The position numbers and the translations under genes were made by a program. Below, one piece after another: positions 34,415 to 42,165 of a stretch of 64,000 nt of DNA. This DNA is from JACKIC01 sp964392305 (GTDB lineage: Bacteria > Planctomycetota > UBA1135 > UBA2386): NCBI GenBank assembly GCA_964392305.1, contig CAYMPV010000009.1, positions 62,001-126,000 of the forward strand, given 5' to 3'. The stretch's first letter is position 1; each line of letters begins with the position of its first letter. The notes below the pieces were generated by a model, which did not search any database, had not been told where the DNA came from, and worked only from the letters and a program-made list of their open reading frames with translations.

Positions 34415-35671
34415 TCAGCGCCTGCGTTCGCAGATCCGCTGCAGGTCCGGTCGGGCGCTGCGCAGGGTGGCACGGTCGCCGTCGATCTGCACCTGCAACG
34501 GGCCGTCGGCGAACGGGTCTGGCAGGTCGATGGGCTGGCGCAGGTGAAACAACACCGCGCCGCGCAGCAGCAGCAGGGCGGCGAGAGCCTCGCGGTTGAT
34601 GTCGAGCATGCGCACGAGGTCCTGGGACGAGAGCGCGCCGACCTGGGTCCGGCGGAACGATGCCGCCAGCCCGTGGAGCATCGTCTCGCGGTCGGACTCG
34701 CTCGTGCCCGGCAGCCGCAGGTGGGCCCCGATGCGCAGCCAGTCCTGCAGTTGTTGCTCGAGCGCGCGTTTGGCGAAGCGTCGCGTCGAGAAAGCGGCGT
34801 CCCAGGTCTGCCAGTAGCTGCGCAGTCCGAGGACCCTGGGGTCGAGGGTCTCGGCGTGCTCGAGGTAGAGGATGCCGTGCGCCAGTTCGCGTTCGATCCA
34901 GTCGCCGTCGGGCGGCCAGCTGGCGACGACCTGGACCAGGGTGGCGTCCAGTTGCTGCAGGTCGGCGGGCGCGAGCGTGCCCAGCAGCGCATCGTCGTGT
35001 CCGTCGATCACTGCCAACAGGAAGGCCGGGGCCAGAAGGCGCTCGATGCCGAAGCCGGCGCTCAGCAGGTCCGCAGCGGTGACGAGGCCGTCGCCGAGGA
35101 TCGCCGCGGCTTCGCGCGGGGCGGTGGTGCGACAGGCGGCGGCCGCTCCGCACAGGGCGCCGAACGCGGCGTTGAGCTCCAGGATCTCGAGGTCGGGCGG
35201 ATCGATCTGGCCGACCCGTTCGCTGCCCGGCGCGAAGTTGTCGGCGCGGTGCGCCGCGCGGCGCAGCGCCGCGACCACGGCAGCGGTCGACGCGACCTGC
35301 TCTGCAGACAAGAGGACCGGCTCGCCGTGAATTGCTGCCTGCTGTGCGAGGTCCGCGGGCCAGGTGTGCACGAGCAACAGAGCTTCGGCAACGTCGTTGC
35401 GCGCGTTCCTCGGCAGGTGCGGCGCGCAGGTCACCGGGCAGCCGTCCTGTTCCCACTGTTGCGCGCGCGTGCGCGCCCATGCAACGGCTTGTTGCCACTG
35501 CGGGTCGTCGCGCGCGAGCCAGCTGGCGACGAACATCGCCGCCGCGATCGGCAGGATCCAGAGCAGCAGCCCGCGGCGGCGTCGCAGCAGATACTCGGCG
35601 GTCGGGTCCACGGCGGCATCCGACGGCGCCGCGCGCGCGACCTTCCCGTCGGTCCTCCGGTCTGCGTTCAC
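34415..35671 (-). CDS. membrane-anchored protein of unknown function
   Basis: 418 aa from the GTG at 35671, overlapping the GHL10 stop by 4 bases. One N-terminal transmembrane segment (about residues 27-46; LLLWILPIAAAMFVASWLA) is followed by an alpha-helical, Ala/Leu-rich region without recognisable motifs. Short pieces such as APAFLLAVIDGHDDALL recur in planctomycete hypothetical proteins only as far as I can tell. It is translationally coupled to the GHL10 lipoprotein and may act with it in the envelope. Confidence 0.65.
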   Translation of the reverse strand: MNADRRTDGKVARAAPSDAAVDPTAEYLLRRRRGLLLWILPIAAAMFVASWLARDDPQWQQAVAWARTRAQQWEQDGCPVTCAPHLPRNARNDVAEALLLVHTWPADLAQQAAIHGEPVLLSAEQVASTAAVVAALRRAAHRADNFAPGSERVGQIDPPDLEILELNAAFGALCGAAAACRTTAPREAAAILGDGLVTAADLLSAGFGIERLLAPAFLLAVIDGHDDALLGTLAPADLQQLDATLVQVVASWPPDGDWIERELAHGILYLEHAETLDPRVLGLRSYWQTWDAAFSTRRFAKRALEQQLQDWLRIGAHLRLPGTSESDRETMLHGLAASFRRTQVGALSSQDLVRMLDINREALAALLLLRGAVLFHLRQPIDLPDPFADGPLQVQIDGDRATLRSARPDLQRICERRR

Positions 35672-37197
35672 TTCGCCAGGATGGTGGCCGGACCGGTGAC
35701 CATGCAACGACTGACCGGCGTCACCGCGACCCGCGCGATTCCGGTTGGCAGCGCTGCCGAACCGACGCTGGCGCCGAACACGCCGTGCGTGCGCCAACGG
35801 CCGCCGGCCTCGATCTGCACCGCGACGAACATCGCGTCGCGCGCAGCGCGCCAGTTCACTGCGTCACCCTGCAGTTGCGCCGAGAGCGCCGCTGGCGCCT
35901 CCTGGCCGAGCCACGGCGACGCCGGCGCCACCGCCGGCTCGCGATACAGCTCACGGCGCAACACGCCGCCGACGTTGGGCGCGTCGGTGCGCAGCGCCTT
36001 GAAGCTGAAGTGCACCTCGCCGTGCGTCGCCTTCTCGGCGCGGATCAACGCGATCTGGTCGGCCAGTTCCGTCGGCCGCGTCGGCGGCTTCTGCTGCAGC
36101 GCGCGGCCCGGGTTGATGCCCGGCCAGACGTGGCGCTGCCGCGTGTTCTGTGCGTGCCAGTAGGACAGCAGCGCCGCGAAGCTCTGCGGCTTCTGGTCGA
36201 TCGGCCAATAGAGCTGCGGCGACAGGTAGTCGACCCAGCCCTGCTGCAGCCACTTCGGCACGTCGGCGTAGAGCTGGCCGAACTGGTCGATGCCGGCCTG
36301 GATGCCCTTGGGCACGCCGGGTCGCGCGATGCCGAACGGGCTGATGCCGACCTGCACCCAGGGTTTGGTGCGGTGCACCTCGTCGTACATGCGCTGCACG
36401 AAACGATCGATGTTCTGTCGGCGCCAATCGCCGCGCTCGAGCTTGCCACCGGCGCGGCGGTAGCGCGCGAAGGTCTCGTCGTCGGGGAAGTCCTGCTTGC
36501 CCTCGGGGTACGGGTAGAAGTAGTCGTCGATGTGCACACCGTCGACGTCGTAACGGCGCACGACATCGGTGATCACCTGCAGCGACCAGTCGGCTGCCCG
36601 CGTGTTGCCGGGGTCCATCCAGTCGTAGGGGCCGTACTTCACACACGCGCCAGGTTCGCGGCGCAAGAAGCTCTCGGCGGCGGGCTTCGACTTGCCCGCG
36701 GGGTGCGAGACGCGGTACGGGTTGAACCACGCGTGCAACTGCAGCCCCCGTTCGTGGCACCGTTCGATCACGTGCGCCAGCGGGTCCCACTTCGGGCTCG
36801 GCGCCTTGCCTTGCGCGCCGGTCAGCCATTCCGACCACGGCTCGAGGGACGACTCGTAGAACGCGTCGCCCGCGGGTCGCACCTGGAACACCAACGCGTT
36901 CAGCCCGACCTGCAGCGCGCGGTCGACGATCGCATCGAGTTCGGCGCGAGCCTGTTCGGTCGGCAGCCCCTTGCGGCTGGGCCAGTCGATGTTGTCGACC
37001 GTCGCGACCCACGCCGCCCGGAACTCACGCAGCAGCGGCGGCGGGTCGACGGCGACGCCGGTCTGCACCGGGGCGGCGACGGGCACCGGTGCCACCGCCT
37101 CCGCGCTGCCCGGTGCTCCGGACCTGGCCAACGGATGTGGCGTCGGCAGACATGCGGCCACCATCCCACACAGCGCGACGGTCGTGACGAGTCTCAT
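35668..37197 (-). CDS. GHL10-type glycoside-hydrolase-like lipoprotein (UPF0748/YngK family)
   Basis: 509 aa from the ATG at 37197. The N-terminus is a lipoprotein signal (VALCGMVAAC). The domain begins REFRAAWVATVDNIDWPS and continues with VFQVRPAGDAFY, LHAWFNPYR, DGVHIDDYFYPYP (the acidic pair expected in the active site), VGISPFGI and VDYLSPQLYWPI, all hallmarks of the family. Related enzymes cleave glycans such as glycosaminoglycan-like or denuded peptidoglycan strands. The C-terminal ~80 aa look like a beta-sandwich. Envelope glycan turnover is an inference. Confidence 0.92.
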   Translation of the reverse strand: MRLVTTVALCGMVAACLPTPHPLARSGAPGSAEAVAPVPVAAPVQTGVAVDPPPLLREFRAAWVATVDNIDWPSRKGLPTEQARAELDAIVDRALQVGLNALVFQVRPAGDAFYESSLEPWSEWLTGAQGKAPSPKWDPLAHVIERCHERGLQLHAWFNPYRVSHPAGKSKPAAESFLRREPGACVKYGPYDWMDPGNTRAADWSLQVITDVVRRYDVDGVHIDDYFYPYPEGKQDFPDDETFARYRRAGGKLERGDWRRQNIDRFVQRMYDEVHRTKPWVQVGISPFGIARPGVPKGIQAGIDQFGQLYADVPKWLQQGWVDYLSPQLYWPIDQKPQSFAALLSYWHAQNTRQRHVWPGINPGRALQQKPPTRPTELADQIALIRAEKATHGEVHFSFKALRTDAPNVGGVLRRELYREPAVAPASPWLGQEAPAALSAQLQGDAVNWRAARDAMFVAVQIEAGGRWRTHGVFGASVGSAALPTGIARVAVTPVSRCMVTGPATILAK

Positions 37198-37417
37198 GGC
37201 TGCGTACGGTACCGGGTAGAAACCACACATCGCGCGCCTTTTCACCAGCCGTCCGGGGGCCGTTCGCGGCGCTGTCGACCGCGGCCCGGTGGGCGCACCT
37301 CGGTGGTGCGGTCGGTCGCGACGCCCGTATCGCCGTTGGGGCCTTGGCAGACGCGGTCTAACATGCCGCCCGTTCCGCGGCCGTTCGGCGGTCGCTCACC
37401 TTTCGCAAGATCGAATC
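37198..37417. other. divergent intergenic region (GHL10 / Sec-HMA)
   Basis: This 220-base region should hold promoters for the leftward GHL10 operon and the rightward selenoprotein gene. I see no unambiguous promoter hexamers, metal-responsive dyad or riboswitch-like structure. AAGA/AAGATCG runs just before 37418 are only weakly Shine-Dalgarno-like. Confidence 0.4.
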
Positions 37418-37762
37418 ATGAACAAGATGCTCGTCGTGGGGGCCATGGCCCTCTCGTTCGCCGCCTGCAGCAAGGATGCTGCGCCGGCGCCTGCCACGCC
37501 TGCCGCCGGCAACCCGGCCGCTGGCGCTCCGGTCGCCAACTCGGCGACCGCCAGGCTCGACCTCGGCCAGTCCATTTGAGGGGGATGTGTCGCCACCGTG
37601 CGTGGCGCCCTCGAAAAGGTTGACGGGGTGGTCGCGGTCAACATCCAGGCGGGGGACTCGAGCGAGTTCTCGGTCGATTACGACCCGGCGAAGCTCGTGC
37701 CGAAGAAGATCCTCGAGACGCTGCACGCCGCCGGCGAGAAGAAGACGACGCTGAAGATGTGA
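37418..37762 (+). CDS. predicted selenoprotein: Sec-containing heavy-metal-associated (HMA) domain lipoprotein
   Basis: 114 residues when the TGA at 37577-37579 (codon 54) is read as selenocysteine. Residues 1-17 form a lipoprotein signal (MNKMLVVGAMALSFAAC, lipid Cys17), followed by an Ala/Pro-rich spacer (18-46). Residues 47-114 then match one HMA domain: LDLGQSI-U-GGC-VATVRGALEKVDGVVAVNI... EFSVDYDPAKLVPKKILETL. The TGA falls exactly on the first Cys of the family GMxCxxC metal motif, giving U54-G-G-C57. The frame has no other stop until the TGA at 37760-37762. A SECIS-like hairpin begins in the TGA itself. HMA domains bind Cu, Hg or Zn. Standard gene calling would end at 53 codons with no domain. 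The alternative is a nonsense mutation of TGC or TGT. Confidence 0.82.
37577..37612 (+). promoter_or_regulatory. candidate bacterial SECIS element
   Basis: Downstream of the in-frame TGA a perfect 6-bp stem (CGCCAC 37591-37596 with GTGGCG 37602-37607) closes a 5-base loop CGTGC that contains GU. A lower 5-bp stem pairs GAGGG (37578-37582, including the last two bases of TGA) with CCCTC (37608-37612), leaving an 8-base left bulge. The loop begins 18 bases after the TGA. Known bacterial SECIS elements are short hairpins immediately after UGA with G/U in the apical loop, bound by SelB. Confidence 0.7.
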
Positions 37763-37777
37763 GTCGCGCGCATCGCC

Positions 37778-37801
37778 GGGCCGGGGAAAGGTTCCCGGCC
37801 C
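37778..37801 (+). terminator. hairpin terminator after the Sec-HMA gene
   Basis: GGGCCGGG and CCCGGCCC form a perfect 8-bp stem around GAAAGGTT (AA/TT could extend it), starting 15 bases after the second TGA. Its position after codon 114, rather than after the first TGA, supports the longer reading frame as the real gene end. No T-tract. Confidence 0.6.
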
Positions 37802-37887
37802 GCACTGTGTGATGCGAGTGCTGCGGTGTCTGGCTAAGGTGGCCCGCCCGGCGTTTGCCAATTCTCGGCGGGCGCCGCGTAGCCACC

Positions 37888-40800
37888 ATGATGCCTTCGC
37901 CACACGCTCTCGCCCGTTGGCTGCTCTGTACATCTGCAGCGCTCGCTGGCTTGGGCGCGAACCTGACCGCCCAGGCAGAACGCCCCCCCGAAGCCGTCGC
38001 CCTGGCGATCGGCATGCAGCAGCGCGGCCTGCACGACGAAGCCGTGCGTTACTTCGGCGAGTTCCTCGCCAAGAACCCGCGCGGTGCCTTCGTGGCGGAA
38101 GCGCATTACCGGCTCGGCGTCAGCCAGGTCGAACTCGGCCGCGGCGCCGCGGCGATCGCCTCGTTCACGGCGGCGCTGCAGCAGGCCGGCAAGGACTTCG
38201 CGCTGCGCCCCGAATGTCGTTACCGGCTCGGCAACCAGCTGCAGGCGGAGAAGCAGTTCGCGGCGGCCGCGGCGCAGTTCGAGGCGCTGCGCAAGGAGGT
38301 CGCCGCCGATCACTATCTGCTCGCCGCCGCGGCGTATGCCGAAGGCGAATGCCGCCGCGACGCCGGCGACGACGACAAGGCCAAGGTGGCGTTCGCGGCT
38401 GCGGCCGCCGCCGCGAAGGGCGAACATGCGGCGTACGCGTTCCCGGCGCTCTACCAGCAGGGTTTCTGCGAACTGCGGCAGCAGCGTTACGAGCCGGCGG
38501 CGATCGCCTTCGCGCAGGCCGCCCCTGCGGCGCCCGACGACAACTCGCGCGGCGAGTGCTGGTTCTTGTGTGGTGACGCGGCGCTGCGCATCCCCGACCT
38601 CGACGCGGCCCAACAGGCGTTCGAACGCGCCACCGCCAAGCCCGGTGAGTTCGTCGACGACGCCTGGCACGGACTCGGCTTCGTCGCCATCCGCCGCGGC
38701 GACGGCGCGGCCGCGCGGCGCTGCTTCGCGCACGTCACCGACGAGCATCCCGATTCGCCGCTGCTGGCCAGCGCGCGCCTCGAGATCGCGCGTTCGTGGT
38801 ATCGCGACGGCGACCAGGCCAAGGCGCTCGTCGTGTTGCAGCAACTGCAGGCGGGCAAACCGAACGAGGACATCAGCCGGCAGGCGCGCGAGCTGCAGGG
38901 CCTGTGTGCGCTGGCCGGCGGTGACGCGTCCGCTGCAGTCGCCGATCTCGAGAAGGCGCTCGCGGCGGCGGCTGTCGCCGATCGACCGCGCCTCTCGGTC
39001 GCGGTCGGCGAAGCCTACGCCAATCTGCAGCAGTGGCAGAAGGCGCTCGCCGCCTACGAGCAGGTGCCCGCCGATGCTGGTGTCGAACTGCGCGGCGATG
39101 CGCTCTACGGCGCATGTTTCGCGCTGCACGCGCTCGGCCGCTTCGAGGCCTCGAGCGAACGCGCCGGCCGGCTGCTGCAACTGCAGCCGCGTCACCGCCT
39201 GGCCGATGAGGCCGAGTTCGCGATCGCCGAGAACCTGTTCGCGTTGCAGCGTTACGACGCGGCGGAGAAGGCCTACGCGACCTTCGGCAAACAACCGCAG
39301 CGCAACGCCGAACTGCGCACCAAGGCAGGCTTCAAGGCCGCATGGTGCCGGTACCTGGGTGGCGACAAGAAGGCGGCGGCGGTGCTGTTCGCGAGCATCG
39401 CCAAGGAGCCGTCGCCGTTCGCCGAAGAGGCCTTGGCGATGCAGGCGCTCGCGCTCGGCGAGGCCGGCGACGACGACGCGGCGCTGGCGACCGCGGACCA
39501 GTATCTGGCGCGTCATCCGCAGGGGGTGTTCGTCGAGCGTTCGCAGCGCGTCGCCGCGAAGGTGCTGAAGCAACGCGGCGACCTCGCCGGCGCACGTCAG
39601 CGCCTGGCCCGCGCGACGGCCGCGGCCAGCAAGCAGCGCGACTTCGACGCCGGCGCCGATCGCCTCGAGCAGGCGGATCTGGCGTTGCAGCAAGGAGACT
39701 TCGCGGCCGCCGACCAGGGGTACGCGCAGCTCACCGATCGCCCGGACGCAGTCGGCGCGCGCGCCTGCACGGGCCGGGCCTGGTGCGCGTTCGAACTCGG
39801 CGACGACGCGGCCTGCGGCAAATGGCTCACGGCGGCCGAGCAGCACAAGGCGCTCGGTGGCGAAGCCGCGGCCGCGCTCGACCTGCGCATCGCCCTGCTG
39901 CATCGGCAGCAGGACTGGCAGGGCGCGACCGCGGCCGCGGCGCAGTTCGTGCAGCGTTTCCCCGAACACCCACGCGCCGCGCACAACCGTTATGCGCTCG
40001 GCGTCGCGCAGGCGCGCGGTGGCGACCAGAAGGGTGCGCGCCAGACGCTGGCCGCGTTGGCGCAGAGCGGCGGGCAGCCGCGGCCGGACCTGGTGCACTA
40101 CGAACTCGCGTGGGCCTGCCGGCGCGATGGCGACGAAACCGCCGCACTGGCGGCGTTCGCCGAAGTCGCCAAGAGCAGCAAGGACGTCGATCTCGCCGGG
40201 GAAGCGCGGCTGCATCTGGGCACCGCCGCGTTGGCCCGGAACGACCTGCCGGCCGCGCGCGCGCTGCTGACCAAGGTGCAGGGTCGTCACCAGGGCCGCG
40301 CGCTCTATCAGCTCGCGTTCGCCGAGTTCGACGGCGCCAAGGGGGATCAACAGCGACTGCAGGCGGCGCGGGACCGCTGTGCGCAGATCGCCGCGCTCGA
40401 CGGCGAGGTGTTGGTGCCCGAGGCGCTCTACCTGGGGGCCGAAAGCTGTCTGCTGCTCGGCGACCGGCGCGGCGCTGCGGAACGCCTGACGCGGTTGCTC
40501 GGTGAGGCGCCGCAACATCAACGCGCGCCGCGAGCGCGGCTGTTGCTCGGCGAGTGCGCGGTCGCGCTCGGTGACGGTGACGCCGCGGTCGCGCCGCTCG
40601 AGCAGTTCCTGCGCGACAAGCCCGAGAAGGCGCTTGCCGCTCGTGCCCAGCTGGCGCTCGGACGCGCCCGACTGCTGCGCGCCGAGCACGAGCGCGCCGA
40701 GCAGGCGTTGACCGCCGTGCTCGAACTCGACGACGGTCCGGTCGCCGCCGAGGCGCAGTTCCGGATCGGCGAGGCCCGGCGGGCGCGCGGCGATCGCGCC

Positions 40801-41001
40801 GGCGCGATCGACGCCTTCGTCAAGCTGCCGATCCTCTACGCCCAGGCCGAGTGGGTGCGACGCGGTCTGCTGCAGGCCGGACTCGTCTACCTCGAACTGC
40901 AACAGCGCGACAAGGCCCAACGCATCCTCGAGGAACTCGTCGAGAAGTATCCGAACAGCGACGAAGCGGCCGCGGCCCACAAGCACCTTCGCGACGGCTG
41001 A
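37888..41001 (+). CDS. large secreted/periplasmic TPR protein
   Basis: 1037 aa from the ATG at 37888 (a second ATG follows at once). Signal peptide about residues 1-30 (ending LTAQA). The rest is a long superhelix of TPR or TPR-like helix pairs, for example YLARHPQGVFVE, VQRFPEHPRAAHNRYALGVAQARGGDQ and a final ELQQRDKAQRILEELVEKYPNSDEAAAAHKHL that resembles YbgF/CpoB-type repeats. A TPR protein next to ExbB/ExbD recalls the Tol-Pal partner CpoB, or TPR scaffolds of planctomycete TonB-like systems. It starts 41 bases before exbB, probably in one operon. Confidence 0.9.
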   Translation: MMPSPHALARWLLCTSAALAGLGANLTAQAERPPEAVALAIGMQQRGLHDEAVRYFGEFLAKNPRGAFVAEAHYRLGVSQVELGRGAAAIASFTAALQQAGKDFALRPECRYRLGNQLQAEKQFAAAAAQFEALRKEVAADHYLLAAAAYAEGECRRDAGDDDKAKVAFAAAAAAAKGEHAAYAFPALYQQGFCELRQQRYEPAAIAFAQAAPAAPDDNSRGECWFLCGDAALRIPDLDAAQQAFERATAKPGEFVDDAWHGLGFVAIRRGDGAAARRCFAHVTDEHPDSPLLASARLEIARSWYRDGDQAKALVVLQQLQAGKPNEDISRQARELQGLCALAGGDASAAVADLEKALAAAAVADRPRLSVAVGEAYANLQQWQKALAAYEQVPADAGVELRGDALYGACFALHALGRFEASSERAGRLLQLQPRHRLADEAEFAIAENLFALQRYDAAEKAYATFGKQPQRNAELRTKAGFKAAWCRYLGGDKKAAAVLFASIAKEPSPFAEEALAMQALALGEAGDDDAALATADQYLARHPQGVFVERSQRVAAKVLKQRGDLAGARQRLARATAAASKQRDFDAGADRLEQADLALQQGDFAAADQGYAQLTDRPDAVGARACTGRAWCAFELGDDAACGKWLTAAEQHKALGGEAAAALDLRIALLHRQQDWQGATAAAAQFVQRFPEHPRAAHNRYALGVAQARGGDQKGARQTLAALAQSGGQPRPDLVHYELAWACRRDGDETAALAAFAEVAKSSKDVDLAGEARLHLGTAALARNDLPAARALLTKVQGRHQGRALYQLAFAEFDGAKGDQQRLQAARDRCAQIAALDGEVLVPEALYLGAESCLLLGDRRGAAERLTRLLGEAPQHQRAPRARLLLGECAVALGDGDAAVAPLEQFLRDKPEKALAARAQLALGRARLLRAEHERAEQALTAVLELDDGPVAAEAQFRIGEARRARGDRAGAIDAFVKLPILYAQAEWVRRGLLQAGLVYLELQQRDKAQRILEELVEKYPNSDEAAAAHKHLRDG

Positions 41002-41042
41002 TCGAACGGCACCACCCGAAACCTGCCAATCCCGCGCCAACC

Positions 41043-41753
41043 ATGCGTCACCCCATGCTCACGAACCTGCCGCAGGATCCGACCGTGCTCGGCACGATCG
41101 GTGAGTTCTTCCACGACGGCGGTCTGCTGATGTGGCCGATCCTCGGTTGTTCGGTCGTCGTCGTCGGCATCGCCATCGAACGTTACCTGAGCTTGCGGCA
41201 GGGTCGGTTGCTGCCGCAGGTGGTGGTCGACGCCGTCGAACAGGTCGTGCACGGTCGGGCCGAGGTGATCGCGCCGGGCATCCTCGAGGCGCAGGCGCCG
41301 GCCGCGCGTGTGCTCGCCGCCGGCCTGCGGCGCCGCGGCTTCTTGTTGGCCGACATCGAGAAGGCCATGGAGGACCAGCTCGACAAGGAGGCTGCGGCGC
41401 TGCGCGCCAACGTGCGCGGCATCTCGCTGATGGTCGCGGTGGCGCCGCTGCTGGGCCTGTTGGGCACCGTGCTCGGCATCACCGACGCGTTCGCGGTGGT
41501 CGAGCGCACGGGTCTCGGCAAAGCCGAGAGCAGCGAGGCGCTCGCCGCCGGCATCAAGGTCGCGCTCTACACGACGATCTTCGGTCTGGGCGTGGCGATC
41601 CCGGCGACGTTGCTGGCGGCGCACCTGCAGACCCGGGCGCGGCGGCTGTGCGGGTTGATCGGCGACGCCGTCGCCCCGGCGATCGAACCCCTGGCGCGGC
41701 TCGGGTTGTCGGCCGCCGCGCGGCGCCAGGTGGAGGACACCGATGCGGCATGA
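41043..41753 (+). CDS. exbB: MotA/TolQ/ExbB proton channel protein
   Basis: 236 aa from the ATG at 41043. The first helix (GGLLMWPILGCSVVVVGIAIERYLSL) is followed by a cytoplasmic loop. The two conserved channel helices are ISLMVAVAPLLGLLGTVLGITDAF and ALYTTIFGLGVAIPATLLAAHL. It forms the pentameric stator that uses proton motive force with ExbD. Its stop lies 11 bases inside exbD, so the two are coupled. Confidence 0.93.
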   Translation: MRHPMLTNLPQDPTVLGTIGEFFHDGGLLMWPILGCSVVVVGIAIERYLSLRQGRLLPQVVVDAVEQVVHGRAEVIAPGILEAQAPAARVLAAGLRRRGFLLADIEKAMEDQLDKEAAALRANVRGISLMVAVAPLLGLLGTVLGITDAFAVVERTGLGKAESSEALAAGIKVALYTTIFGLGVAIPATLLAAHLQTRARRLCGLIGDAVAPAIEPLARLGLSAAARRQVEDTDAA

Positions 41754-42159
41754 CGGCGGTGAAGAGGACCGCGAGGACGGCATCAACATGATGCCGCTGA
41801 TCGACGTCGTGTTCCTGCTGCTGATCTTCTTCCTGGCCGCGACCACGTTTGCGCGCGAGGAAGTCGAGCTCGACCTGCGCCTGCCCGAAGCCAAGAGCGG
41901 CACGGCGAGTGCGCCGGCGCGCCCCCTGGTCGTCAACCTGCTGGCCGACGGGCGCATCTCGGTCGATGGTCGCGACGTGACGCTGGAGGCGCTGCGCCAG
42001 AAGCTCGCCGCTGCCGGCGCTCGTCAGCAGGACCAGTCGGTGTTGGTGCGCGGCGACCGCAACGCGCAGTTCGGCATCGGCCTGCAGGTGCTCGACGCCT
42101 GCCGCCTCGCCAAGATCACCAAGGTCGACTTCGCCGCCTTGCCGGCGGGCAAGAACTGA
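41743..42159 (+). CDS. exbD: ExbD/TolR family biopolymer transport protein
   Basis: 138 aa. INMMPLIDVVFLLLIFFLAATTF at residues 14-36 carries the essential membrane Asp (D21 of the PLID motif). A periplasmic domain follows (ELDLRLPEAKSG..., VVNLLADGRISVDGRDV..., VLVRGDRNAQFGIGLQVLDACRLAKITKVDFA). It pairs with ExbB and precedes the mosaic toroid protein by 6 bases. Confidence 0.95.
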   Translation: MRHDGGEEDREDGINMMPLIDVVFLLLIFFLAATTFAREEVELDLRLPEAKSGTASAPARPLVVNLLADGRISVDGRDVTLEALRQKLAAAGARQQDQSVLVRGDRNAQFGIGLQVLDACRLAKITKVDFAALPAGKN

Positions 42160-42165
42160 CCGACC

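Noticed and set aside
37418..37579. A 53-codon lipoprotein gene ending at the first TGA
   Set aside because: The HMA domain continues in frame with the metal-ligand position at the TGA, and a SECIS-like hairpin follows, so read-through is the better explanation.
37834..41040. 1068-codon open frame on the minus strand opposite the TPR gene
   Set aside because: The plus-strand product has a signal peptide and regular TPR helices. The minus product is Arg/Gln/His-rich without domains, a typical shadow in GC-rich DNA.
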